From the NCBI GenBank assembly GCA_963728155.1, contig CAVSJF010000007.1, positions 868,001-932,000 of the forward strand: DNA of 64,000 bases. Direction: 5' to 3'. The DNA is from JACVRW01 sp963728155 (lineage in GTDB: Bacteria > Actinomycetota > Thermoleophilia > Solirubrobacterales > Thermoleophilaceae). Both the position numbers and the translations under genes were made by a program. The notes below the pieces were generated by a model. That model ran no database searches, was not told where the DNA came from, and saw nothing but the letters and a program-made list of their open reading frames with translations. Of this stretch, positions 34,139 to 42,822 are shown one piece after another. Position 1 is the first letter of the stretch, and each line of letters begins with the position of its first letter.

Positions 34139-35524
34139 ATGACGGGCATCGTCTGGTTCACGCGCGATCTGCGCCTGCACGACCATCCCGCGCTGCGGGC
34201 GGCCCTCGATCGCTGCGACCCGGTGGTTTGCGTCTTCTGCCTCGACGATCGTCTGCTCGGGGGCCGAAACGCCTCCGGCCCGCGCACCCAGTTCATGCTC
34301 GAGTGCCTGGGCGAGCTGCGCGAGCGCCTCGAGGGGAATCTGGTCATCCGCCACGGCGCGCCCGAGCGGGAGCTGGTCGCGCTTGCCGGGGAGATCGGCG
34401 CGAGCGAGGTCCACTTCACGGCGGACTCCGGCCCCTTCGCCCGCGGGCGCATGACCCGCGTCTGGCGGGCGCTCGAGGAGGCCGGCGTCGAGCCGTGCGC
34501 GCACCCCGGGCTCCACGCGGTCGACGACCTGACCGCGATCACCACCCAGCAGGGCAAGCCCTACACGGTCTTCAGCCCGTTCCACCGCTCCTGGCTGCAG
34601 GTCCCGCGCCGCGAGGTGCTGGGCCGCCCGCGCTCGCTGCCCGCCCTGCCCACGAAGGTCCGCAAGGGGCGGATTCCGTCGCTGGCCGACCTGGGAATGG
34701 AACAGGAGGTGGAGGATCCGCTGCCGGGCGGCGAGCTGGCCGCGCGCGAGCGGCTCTCTCGCTTCCTGCGCTCCGGCGTGGGCGAGTACACCGACAACCA
34801 CGACGCCTTGGGCCGCGACAAGACCTCGCGCCTCTCGGCCTACCTGCACTTCGGCTGCATCTCGCCACGCGAGGTCGAGGAGCGCCTGCCGCGGGGCAAG
34901 GGTCCCGACGCGTTCCGCCGCCAGCTCTGCTGGCGCGACTTCTACCACCACGTGCTGCGGCACTTCCCCGATAACGCCCACACCGAGTTCCAGGAGCGCT
35001 ACCGGGACCAGATCTCCTGGAACGAGAACCCCGAGCACCTCCAGGCCTGGCGCGAGGGCCGCACCGGCTACCCGCTCGTCGACGCCGGGATGCGCCAGCT
35101 GCGCCGCGAGGGCTTCATGCACAACCGCGCGCGGCTCGTGGTGGGCTCGTTTCTGACCAAGGACCTCGGGATCGACTGGCGGGAGGGCGAGCGCTGGTTC
35201 ATGCGCCTCCTGATCGACGGCGACCAGGCCAACAACAACGGCAACTGGCAGTGGATCGCCTCGGTGGGCGTGGACCCTCAGCCCTTCTTCCGGCGCATCT
35301 ACAACCCGGCCCGGCACATGGAGCGCTTCGACCCCGAGGGCCACTACGTGCGCCGCTACGTGCCCGAGCTCGCGCCCGTGCCCGACAAGTACCTCCGCGA
35401 GCCGTGGGAGATGCCCGAGGAGGTCCAGGAGGACTGCGGGTGCGTGATCGGCCGCGACTACCCCGAGCCGATCGTCGATCATCGCGAGGCCCGCGAGGAG
35501 GCTTTCGAGCGGTATCGCGGCTGA
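34139..35524 (+). CDS. phr: Deoxyribodipyrimidine photolyase (class I)
   Basis: 461 residues. The N-terminal antenna domain begins MTGIVWFTRDLRLHDHPAL. FAD-binding and DNA-binding motifs follow: YTDNHDALGRDKTSRLSAYL, HFGCISPREV, WRDFYHHVL, MRQLRREGFMHNRARLVVGS, and NNNGNWQWIASVGVDPQPFF, which ends at the usual RRIYNP. It repairs UV-induced cyclobutane pyrimidine dimers using blue light. The start at ATG 34139 gives the normal family N-terminus; an upstream in-frame start overlaps the divergent gene. The motifs favour a CPD photolyase over a cryptochrome, but this is not proven. Confidence 0.94.
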   Translation: MTGIVWFTRDLRLHDHPALRAALDRCDPVVCVFCLDDRLLGGRNASGPRTQFMLECLGELRERLEGNLVIRHGAPERELVALAGEIGASEVHFTADSGPFARGRMTRVWRALEEAGVEPCAHPGLHAVDDLTAITTQQGKPYTVFSPFHRSWLQVPRREVLGRPRSLPALPTKVRKGRIPSLADLGMEQEVEDPLPGGELAARERLSRFLRSGVGEYTDNHDALGRDKTSRLSAYLHFGCISPREVEERLPRGKGPDAFRRQLCWRDFYHHVLRHFPDNAHTEFQERYRDQISWNENPEHLQAWREGRTGYPLVDAGMRQLRREGFMHNRARLVVGSFLTKDLGIDWREGERWFMRLLIDGDQANNNGNWQWIASVGVDPQPFFRRIYNPARHMERFDPEGHYVRRYVPELAPVPDKYLREPWEMPEEVQEDCGCVIGRDYPEPIVDHREAREEAFERYRG

Positions 35525-35547
35525 GCCGGCCCCGCTACGGTCGCTCT

Positions 35548-36782
35548 GTGGCGACCACGGCTCCCACCGTCCCCGCCGGACCCGCCCACGTGGCGGTGGT
35601 CTCCTTTCTGGCCGCCCGCGCGGCGCCCTCGGGCGGCTTCTGGATCGCCCTGGCCGGCGGCGTGGCCCTGGCCCGCGTGGCCCAGCAGCGCGGGGCCCGG
35701 CTCGGCTTCGGCGCCAGCGCGGCGGCCATGCTCGAGACGGTGGCCATCATCGGGCCGGCCCGCTTCGGCATCCCGTTCACCCAGGCCGTGACGGCGCCGA
35801 TGCTGGGCCGCCTCGAGGCCCGGGGCTGGACCGTGGCGGCCCAGGTGCTGGCCTGCGCCATCGTCCGGATCTTCCACAACGCGGTCACCACCGCGTTCTT
35901 CATCTGGGTGATCACCGGCGGCCTCGACGCCTATGCCGGCACCTACGACGCGTGGCCCGCCGGGTCGGCCTGGAGGTGGGCACCGCTGACGCGCTCGTGC
36001 TGACCGCCATCAGCCTGGTGGTCTGGTCGGCGTTCGCCAGCACGATTCAGGTGCTGGTCTACCGGCGCGGGCTGGCCGGCTGGGACGGGATCGCGGTCGA
36101 CCTGCCCGGAGTTAGGGACAATAGTTCTCCCCTACGTGAGACGAGTGAGATGCCGCCCGCGGAGCGCCGGCGTTTCGATCCGCGCGCGATCACGGTGGCC
36201 GCAGCGATCGCCTTCACCCTGCTGCTGGCGAGCACCTCCTGGCTGCTGCTGTCGGCGGTGGCGCTGTGGCTGGCGATCGCGTGGCTCGCCGCGCGGCCGG
36301 ACAAGGACCCTCTCAAGACCGGCCTGGCCTTTGCCGCCATCCTGGCCGGCGGCGCCCTGATCTTCTCTCTGGGCGGCGGCCTGGGACTCGACACCGCGCT
36401 GCGCCGCGCGAGCCGTGCCGCGCTGCTCGTGCTCGTGGCCACCTGGCTGCGCGGCGCCGCGGGCGCCGAGGGCCTGCGCGAGGTGTCGCGCCGCGCCCTG
36501 GGCCGGCTGCGCCGCCTGCCGGCCGCGCCGGAGGCCGCCGCCGTGCTCGACCAGATCGCCAGCGAGGGCCGCATCGCGGCGGCGGGCCGCACACTCGCCG
36601 CGCGCGTGAGCGGGGTGGAGAAGCGCCCGGTGCCCTTCCTCGACGCGGTGCTCGGGTGGGTGGTCGCGGAGTCGGCTGAGCACGAGCCCGCTCCGGCGCC
36701 CGAGCGCCGGACGCTGCGCGTCCGCGCTCGCGACGGTCTGCTGATTGCGCTTGCGCTGCTCCCGCTCGCGGCCCTGGTCTGA
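35548..36782 (+). CDS. Multi-pass membrane protein of unknown function, one frameshift
   Basis: About 411 residues from GTG 35548 after joining two frames. The first part has hydrophobic segments VAVVSFLAARAAPSGGFWIA and ACAIVRIFHNAVTTAFFIWV. The frame breaks near 35956-35958; adding one C to the CCC run gives WPRRVGLEVGTADALVLTAI and the second part, with ITVAAAIAFTLLLASTSWLL and further helices, ending in DGLLIALALLPLAALV. The second half vaguely resembles energy-coupling T-component membrane proteins but I cannot support that. Whether both parts are one gene depends on the indel. It follows photolyase by 23 bp. Confidence 0.5.
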
Positions 36783-36822
36783 CCGGAGGGGCGAACCTCG
36801 CTCCCCCGCGCCTTCACCGGGC

Positions 36823-37104
36823 ATGGTTGATGGAGAGGAGATTCGCGTGCTCCTGGAGGAGGCGGTACGGCTGGGGCTGCTGCTCACCGACGTGCTCGGC
36901 GGGCTCTTGGAGGAGCTGCCGGAGGACGCCTTTCCCGGAGAGGAACCCGGGGAGGTCCTGCTGGAGATGGTCACCGGCAGCATCCGCCCGGCGGCCGAGG
37001 CCGCCGGCGAGCGAGCGGTCCGGGAGGCCACCGCGCTGCTCGGCGCGATCGGCGAACGCGTGGTGGAGGACCTCCGCGCCGCCGCGGCCCGGGCGGCGAG
37101 CTAG
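36823..37104 (+). CDS. Small helical hypothetical protein
   Basis: 93 residues from ATG 36823. It is acidic and predicted mostly helical: GEEIRVLLEEAVRLGLLLTD, EEPGEVLLEMVTGSIRPAAE and AVREATALLGAIGERVVEDL. No family recognised. It follows the membrane protein by 40 bp on the same strand and converges on the methyltransferase gene with a 4-nt overlap. Codon use is like the neighbours. Confidence 0.5.
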   Translation: MVDGEEIRVLLEEAVRLGLLLTDVLGGLLEELPEDAFPGEEPGEVLLEMVTGSIRPAAEAAGERAVREATALLGAIGERVVEDLRAAAARAAS

Positions 37105-38009
37105 CCCGGCGCCCGCGCCGAGAGCAGCAGGTTGTAGAAGATCGCCGCCGGCAGCCGCGGCTCGAGCAGGCTTCGGTCGAGCCGCTGCAGAAGCAGGTAG
37201 CCGCGGTGGGCGTAGACCCTCCACGCGAAGGGGACGTCGGACGGGTCGACCGTGCCCTCCAGCGTGCGATTGACCCAGCCGAAGAGCGAGGCGGCCAGCT
37301 CCTCGCCGGTCACCCGCACGCAGTCGAGCCCGGCCGCCTCAGCCGGGGCGGTGAGCTCGGCGGGGCTGAAGGCGTGCACGTCGACCACCTGCTCCAGGCG
37401 GCCCTCCTCGTTGAGCTCGCCGTTGCTGCCGTTCGCGCGCCGCTCCGGGGCGCCCAGCGCGGCCCGCCACAGCGGCGCCGCGGCGAAGGCACCGCGCTTG
37501 GGCAGCGCGGACAGGCGGTCGCCGTGGCGGGAGGGCTCGCCGCAGAAGGCGACCGTCCCGCCGGGGCGCAGGACGCGCCGAAACTCGCGAAAGGCGGCGG
37601 GCAGGTCGGGCAGGTGGTGGAGCACGGCGTGGCCGAACACGAGGTCGAAGGAACCGGCCTCGAAGGGGAGCGTCGTGGCCTCGCACACCGCCGTCTCGAC
37701 CGAAAGGCCGAGCTCACCCGCCGAGGCCGCCAGCGCGTCGAGCATCCCGGGTGACACGTCGGTGGCCACCGCCTCGCGAATCACGCCGGCGCGCATGAGG
37801 TTGAGCGTGAAGTAGCCGGTTCCCGCCCCGATCTCGAGCGCCCGGCCGAACACGCCCGGGTCGCGGCCCAGGGCCTTGGCCAGCTTGGCCGTGACCTGCG
37901 CCTGGCCGGCCTCGTTGAAGCTGATGCCCCACTTTGCGTCGTAGTGGCGCGCGGCCAGGTCGTGGTAGCGGACGTTGGCGTCGAGGACGCTCTCGGCGGG
38001 CCGGGCCAT
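37101..38009 (-). CDS. Class I SAM-dependent methyltransferase
   Basis: 302 residues. Motif I is ALEIGAGTGYFTLNLM, motif II region ATDVSPGMLDAL, then SFDLVFGHAVLHHLPDLPAA and RVLRPGGTVAFCGEPSRHGD, all typical of the Methyltransf_11 group. The C-terminal ~100 residues are specific, with WRVYAHRGYLLLQRLDRSLL. Small-molecule or lipid substrate likely; not predictable. It is divergent from the second methyltransferase, with only 30 bp between starts, so the two may share regulation with the polysaccharide locus that follows. Confidence 0.87.
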   Translation of the reverse strand: MARPAESVLDANVRYHDLAARHYDAKWGISFNEAGQAQVTAKLAKALGRDPGVFGRALEIGAGTGYFTLNLMRAGVIREAVATDVSPGMLDALAASAGELGLSVETAVCEATTLPFEAGSFDLVFGHAVLHHLPDLPAAFREFRRVLRPGGTVAFCGEPSRHGDRLSALPKRGAFAAAPLWRAALGAPERRANGSNGELNEEGRLEQVVDVHAFSPAELTAPAEAAGLDCVRVTGEELAASLFGWVNRTLEGTVDPSDVPFAWRVYAHRGYLLLQRLDRSLLEPRLPAAIFYNLLLSARAPG

Positions 38010-38039
38010 GAGAGCGGGAGCCTAGACTGCCTCGCCGCG

Positions 38040-38786
38040 ATGCAGGAGACCGTCCAGCAAGGGCAGCCGGAAGGCGTACCACCGCTGGCGCTCACCGGCG
38101 AGCGCACCCTGCCCGACGTGCCGGCCGAGAACTACTGGTTCCGCCGCCACCTGGCGGTGTACGAGTGGATCGCGGAGCGCTGCGCCGGTCAGAGGGTGGT
38201 CGACATGGCCTGCGGCGAGGGCTACGGCAGCGTGGTGCTGTCCCGCCACGCCCGGTCGGTGACCGGGGTCGACGCCAACCCCGAGGCCTTCGAGCACGCC
38301 CGGCTCAAGTACACCCGCCCGGGCGTCCGCTTCGTGCGGGACCTGATCGACCGTCACGAGGAACCCTGCGACGCCATCGTCTTCCTCCAGACCGTCGAGC
38401 ACGTGGAGGACCCGGCTGCGTTGCTCAAACGCTTCAAGGCGATGGCCGACACCGTCTACGTGTCCACCCCGAACCTGTTGACGCTGGCTCCGCCCGGCGC
38501 CGACAAGTCGGACAACCCGTGGCACCTGCGCGAGTACCGGGTGGAGGAGTTTCGCGCGCTGTGCGCCGAGGCGTCGGACCGGGTGGAGCTGCTCGGCCTC
38601 TTCCACGCCCGCAAGCTGCGCGTCCACGAGCTGGCGCTGCGCGCGGGCTGGGACCGAGTTCACCGCGCGTTGCGCATCACGCGGCCCTTCTACGACCGCC
38701 TGGTGCCCGCCATCTCGGCGCGCGACTTCGTGCTGCGCGGCGATCGTCTCGACCGCGCGCTCGACTTCGTCGCGGTGCTGCGTTGA
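38040..38786 (+). CDS. SAM-dependent methyltransferase of the putative methylglucan locus
   Basis: 248 residues from ATG 38040. LALTGERTLPDVPAENYWFR, VVDMACGEGYGSVVLSRHAR, VTGVDANPEAFEHARLKY and IVFLQTVEHVEDP mark a class I methyltransferase of the Methyltransf_23 type. Its place ahead of GH57 and GT4 genes parallels mycobacterial Rv3030-Rv3031-Rv3032, where the Rv3030 product is thought to methylate the methylglucose lipopolysaccharide. A sugar O-methyltransferase is therefore proposed by context. The stop overlaps the next start (TTGA). Confidence 0.82.
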   Translation: MQETVQQGQPEGVPPLALTGERTLPDVPAENYWFRRHLAVYEWIAERCAGQRVVDMACGEGYGSVVLSRHARSVTGVDANPEAFEHARLKYTRPGVRFVRDLIDRHEEPCDAIVFLQTVEHVEDPAALLKRFKAMADTVYVSTPNLLTLAPPGADKSDNPWHLREYRVEEFRALCAEASDRVELLGLFHARKLRVHELALRAGWDRVHRALRITRPFYDRLVPAISARDFVLRGDRLDRALDFVAVLR

Positions 38787-39586
38787 CCCGCCTCCCCGAT
38801 CCGCCCGAGCTGCCCGCCGCCGCGCGGCCCCCGTGGCCGCCGTGGTATGCGCCGGTCTCGCTCCTCGCCACCTTCGTGGCGATCACGTTCGCCGCGCTTC
38901 CGGTGCTGCCGCTCCTGTTCATCTCGGAGATCTCGGACACGCTGAGCGCGATCGCCCTGCTCGTGCTGGCGCTGCTTCAGGACGGGGTCTTCATCGGCGC
39001 CGCCGTGCTGTTCGCCGCGTTCAGCCGGACACCGCGGGCGTGGCACTTCGGCGTGCGGGCCACCCCCTTCTGGCCCACGCTGGGCTGGACAGTCCTCGCC
39101 TTTGCGCTGATGCTGGGGTTCGAGGTCGGCGTCATCGAGCTGTTCGGCATCGACGACACCGATTTCGAGGAGCTCGGACGGCTGAGCGGCCTGGCGGCGA
39201 TCGCCATCGCGATCGTGGTGGTGGTGTTCGCTCCGGTGGCCGAGGAGATCTTCTTCCGCGCGTTCTTCTACCGGGCGCTGCGCACCCGGCTGCGGGTGTG
39301 GTCGGCCTCGCTCATCACGGGCTGCGTGTTCGCCTCCGTGCACCTGCAGTACTACTCCGAGCCGGTGCTGCTGCTCGTGATCGCCGGCTTCGGCATCGGG
39401 CAGTGCCTGCTCTACGAGCGGACGGGCTCGCTGTTCGCGGTGATCGCCACGCACGCTGCGTTCAACGTGGTCGCCTCGCTCGAGATAGCCGCCGTGCCCG
39501 CCCTCGTGATGGGCGCCCTCGTGATGCTGGGCTGTGTGCTGGCGGCCCGCCGCGCGGGCCGGGCCCCCACACCGATGCCGGCATGA
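38783..39586 (+). CDS. CPBP-family intramembrane glutamic protease
   Basis: 267 residues, eight or so membrane helices. The Rce1/CPBP motifs are EEIFFRAFFYRAL (EExxxR), FASVHLQY (FxxxH) and HAAFN (HxxxN). These Abi-domain proteins cleave or bind membrane substrates. The N-terminus is Pro-rich. Start is TTG 38783 within a TTGA overlap with the methyltransferase stop; no ATG is available. The stop overlaps the GH57 start (ATGA). It thus sits inside the putative polysaccharide operon; its function there is unknown. Confidence 0.86.
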   Translation: MTRLPDPPELPAAARPPWPPWYAPVSLLATFVAITFAALPVLPLLFISEISDTLSAIALLVLALLQDGVFIGAAVLFAAFSRTPRAWHFGVRATPFWPTLGWTVLAFALMLGFEVGVIELFGIDDTDFEELGRLSGLAAIAIAIVVVVFAPVAEEIFFRAFFYRALRTRLRVWSASLITGCVFASVHLQYYSEPVLLLVIAGFGIGQCLLYERTGSLFAVIATHAAFNVVASLEIAAVPALVMGALVMLGCVLAARRAGRAPTPMPA

Positions 39587-41011
39587 GCACCGAGCCGCGC
39601 GGCGCGCTGGCCCTGGTACTGCACTCGCACATGCCCTACGTGGAGGGCTTCGGCACCTGGCCCTTCGGCGAGGAATGGCTGTGGGAGGCGGTGGCCTGCG
39701 TCTACCTGCCGCTGCTCGACGTGCTCGACGGGGTGCCCGTGACCGTGGGGCTGACACCGGTGCTCTGCGACCAGCTCGAGGCCATGCAGGGCGCGGCCGG
39801 GCAGCGCTACCTGCGCTTCCTGCGCGAGATCCGCGCCGCCGTCCACGCGCAGGACGCGGAGGGCCTGGAGCGCGGCGGTGAGCCCGTTCTCGCCGCCGAG
39901 GTACGGCGTGCGGCGGGGGACTACACGGGCGCCGAGGCGGCCTTCGAGCGCCGCGGAGGCGATCTGATCGGGGCCTTTCGCGCCCTCGATCGAGTTGAGC
40001 TCTGGACCTCGGCCGCGACTCACGCTCTGCTGCCGCTGCTGGCCACCGACGCGGGCCGCCGCCTCCAGCTGGCCGGCGGAACCGCGTCTCACCTGCGCCG
40101 CTTCGGGGGGTGGGAGGGCGGCTTCTGGCTACCCGAATGCGCCTACCTGCCCGGGCTTCGAGCGCGATCTCGCCGACCACGGGGTGAAGGCCTTCTGCGT
40201 CGATCAGACCCGGGTCGAGGGCTTCGACCATCTCCGGCCCGTGGCCACCGACGCCGGCCCGGTGGCCGTGCCCATCGACTGGGAGACGGTGGGCCTCGTG
40301 TGGAATCAGCGCGAGGGCTATCCCGCCTACGGCGCCTACCGCGACTATCACCGGCGCACCGTGCACGACCTCAAGCCGTGGAACAACCACGGGGGGCCCT
40401 ACGACCCCGAGGCGGCGGGGACCCTGGCCCGCGAGCACGCGCGCGACTTCGTGCGCCGCGCGTGCGCGCGCCTCGAGCACGGCGGGCTGCTCTGCTGCGC
40501 CCTCGACACCGAGCTGCTGGGTCACTGGTGGTACGAGGGCCCGGCGTGGCTCGCCGCCGTGCTGGAGGAAGCTCCGCGGGCGGGATTGGAGCTCGTAACG
40601 GTGAGCGAGGGCCTCGAGCGCATCGAGCCGAGGGCCGGGGTCGAGCTGGCCGCGTCGAGCTGGGGCACCGCCAAGGACCTCTCGACCTGGGACTCGCCGG
40701 CGGTGAGCGAATTCGCCTTCACCGCCCGCGACGCCGAGCTGCGGACGGTGAGCGCGGCCGCGGTGGGGCACGAGCCGCGCGCGGCCCTCATGCGCGCCGC
40801 CCGGGAGCTGCTCGCCCTCCAGGCCAGCGACTGGGCCTTCATGGTCACCCGTGAGCTGGCCGCGGACTATCCGCAGCGCCGGCTCGAGGCCCACGCGCTC
40901 GCTCTCGACTCCGCTCTGGCGGCTCTGGCAGACTCCGCAACCGCCCCCGCCACGCCTCAGCTGCGCAACCTGGCGCCCGACCTCGACCTGGCCTCGCTGA
41001 CCACACCTTGA
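39583..41011 (+). CDS. GH57-family alpha-1,4-glucan branching enzyme-like protein, one frameshift
   Basis: About 476 residues after correction, with GH57 and DUF1957 domains. LALVLHSHMPYVEGFGTWPF is the family start; the nucleophile is Glu185 in GGFWLPECAYLPG; the acid is the Asp in CALDTELLGHWWYEGP. The frame breaks at GGG 40153-40155: removing one G gives PGFERDLADHGVKAF and the rest. Rv3031 and Thermus branching enzyme have this architecture and introduce alpha-1,6 branches. It follows the CPBP gene with an ATGA overlap and overlaps the GT4 start by 1 nt, so all are one operon. Confidence 0.87.
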
Positions 41012-42201
41012 TGAGAGCGCTCATCCTGTCCTGGGAGTATCCGCCCCTGATCGAGGGCGGGCTCGCCCGCCACGTCCGCAAGCTGGCCGAGAACCTGAGC
41101 GAGCGTGGCGTCGACGTCCACGTGATCGCTCGCGGGCGCGAGGAGGATCCGGCCGAGGAGGAATGCGGCGGGGTGCTCGTGCACCGCGTACGCGAGCCCG
41201 AGCGGCCGCGCGACCTCGGCGAGTTCGTCACCTGGATCGAGCGCATGAACGCCGACATGCTGGCCCGGGGCGTCGAACTCGGCGACCGCTACAGCTTCGA
41301 CGTGGTCCACGGGCACGACTGGCTCGTGGCGGGCGCCGGCGACCACCTGGCCAACCGATTCCGCGCCCCATTCGTGGTCACCATCCACGCCACCGAGTTC
41401 GGGCGCCACCAGGGCTGGGTCGACAAGCATCCGCAGTCCTACATCCACGGCGTCGAGCGCTGGATGGCCAATCGGGCCGAGCGCGTGATCACCTGCTCCT
41501 CGTACATGCGCGAGCACGTGGCCGACGTGTACGGCCTCGAGGAGTCGCGCATCGCAGTCATCCCCAACGGCATCGACCCGTCGGAGCTGGTGCCGGTCGA
41601 CGACCTCGACACGTTGCGCGGGCGTTTCGCCGAGCCTCACGAGAAGCTCGTGCTGCTGGTGGGCCGGCTCGTGTACGAAAAGGGATTCCAGGTGGCGCTG
41701 GAGGCGCTGCCGGGGCTGATCGAGCGCGTGGGGGACGTGCGCTTCCTGATCGCCGGCTCGGGCACGGCGGAGGCCGAGCTCCGCGCCCAGGCCACGCAGC
41801 TCGGCCTCGACGCGCACGGGACCTTCCTCGGCTGGATCGGCGACGACGTGCTGCACTCGCTCTACCGCATCGCCGACCTCACGGTGGTGCCTTCGATCTA
41901 CGAGCCCTTCGGCCTGGTGGCGCTCGAGGCCATGGCCTCGGGATGCCCCTGCCTGGTGGCCGATACCGGCGGCCTGCGCGAGGTGGTGCCCAACGAGGAC
42001 GTCGGCCTTCGCTTTCGCTCGCGCGATCCGAGCTCGCTGGCCTCCATGGCCGAGCGCCTCCTGACCGACGAGGAGCTGCGCGACCGCCTGGTGGCCGAGG
42101 CCAGCGAGCACGTGCTGAGCTTCGACTGGGCCGACGTCGCCCGCCAGGTGGGCGAGGTCTACGCGGAGCTGGTGCGCCCCGTGAGCCTGCGCAGCGGGTA
42201 G
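41011..42201 (+). CDS. GT4-family alpha-glucosyltransferase (glycogen synthase/Rv3032-like)
   Basis: 396 residues from ATG 41011. The N-terminal acceptor-domain motif is ILSWEYPPLIEGGLARHVRK; the donor domain has VIPNGIDPSEL, LVGRLVYEKGFQVAL and the EX7E motif EPFGLVALEAMASGCPCLVA. This pattern fits retaining glycogen synthase-like GT4 enzymes, among them Rv3032, which elongates the alpha-1,4-glucan core of methylglucose lipopolysaccharide. The GH57-GT4 pairing supports that over a general glycosyltransferase. The 3' end overlaps the convergent TMEM175-like gene by 43 nt. Confidence 0.87.
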   Translation: MRALILSWEYPPLIEGGLARHVRKLAENLSERGVDVHVIARGREEDPAEEECGGVLVHRVREPERPRDLGEFVTWIERMNADMLARGVELGDRYSFDVVHGHDWLVAGAGDHLANRFRAPFVVTIHATEFGRHQGWVDKHPQSYIHGVERWMANRAERVITCSSYMREHVADVYGLEESRIAVIPNGIDPSELVPVDDLDTLRGRFAEPHEKLVLLVGRLVYEKGFQVALEALPGLIERVGDVRFLIAGSGTAEAELRAQATQLGLDAHGTFLGWIGDDVLHSLYRIADLTVVPSIYEPFGLVALEAMASGCPCLVADTGGLREVVPNEDVGLRFRSRDPSSLASMAERLLTDEELRDRLVAEASEHVLSFDWADVARQVGEVYAELVRPVSLRSG

Positions 42202-42767
42202 CGCAGCACGATCGTCGAGACCCAGAGAGCCTGAGCGATGTGGGGGGAGATGAAGGCGAGCGGCACCGAAGCGAGGAAGATGACGGCGAAGCCGAGCGCG
42301 GTCGGGCTGGCGAATACCGAACCCTCGTCCACGAGCTCGGCTGAGACCAGGCCGGCCCGCACCGTGTGCTCGTGCATCAGCCAGTTGACGAGGGCGGCGA
42401 GGCCGATTGTCGTGCCGAAAACGGCCGCCGCGAGCGACTGCTCGTTGTAGCGGTCCATGAGGTCGGTGGCGAACGGCATCAGCGCTATCAGCGCCAGGAA
42501 GGCCAGGTTCAGCGCCATCAGCCGGCCGTCGAAGCGGATCAGCGTCTCGAAGAACCCGTGATGGACGACCCAGTACCGGCCGATCAGGGCGAAACTCAGC
42601 ACGTACGCGCCCAGGCTGGGCACCAGATCCACGAGCGCCTGGCCGAGATCGTCGCTCGCCACGTTCGGCACGTCGATGTTCAGCACGAGCAATGTGATGG
42701 CCACGGCCATCACGCCGTCGGTGAAGGCCACGATGCGGCCGAGATCAGCCCGCTCCTGTTCCCTCAT
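42159..42767 (-). CDS. TMEM175-family (DUF1211) potassium channel-like protein
   Basis: 202 residues, six membrane helices. GRIVAFTDGVMAVAITLLVL carries the family signature at helix 1 (usually RxxxFSDxxxAI), and LSFALIGRYWVVHHGFFETL matches helix 3. Prokaryotic TMEM175 proteins have one such six-helix unit and form tetrameric potassium-leak channels. Ser of FSD is Thr here. Start is ATG 42767. It is divergent from the DHA2 transporter over 55 bp. Confidence 0.88.
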   Translation of the reverse strand: MREQERADLGRIVAFTDGVMAVAITLLVLNIDVPNVASDDLGQALVDLVPSLGAYVLSFALIGRYWVVHHGFFETLIRFDGRLMALNLAFLALIALMPFATDLMDRYNEQSLAAAVFGTTIGLAALVNWLMHEHTVRAGLVSAELVDEGSVFASPTALGFAVIFLASVPLAFISPHIAQALWVSTIVLRYPLRRLTGRTSSA

Positions 42768-42822
42768 CGAAGGCCACGCTAGGGCGGAGCCCGGACGCCT
42801 CTACAACGGCTAGGTTTGCGCG

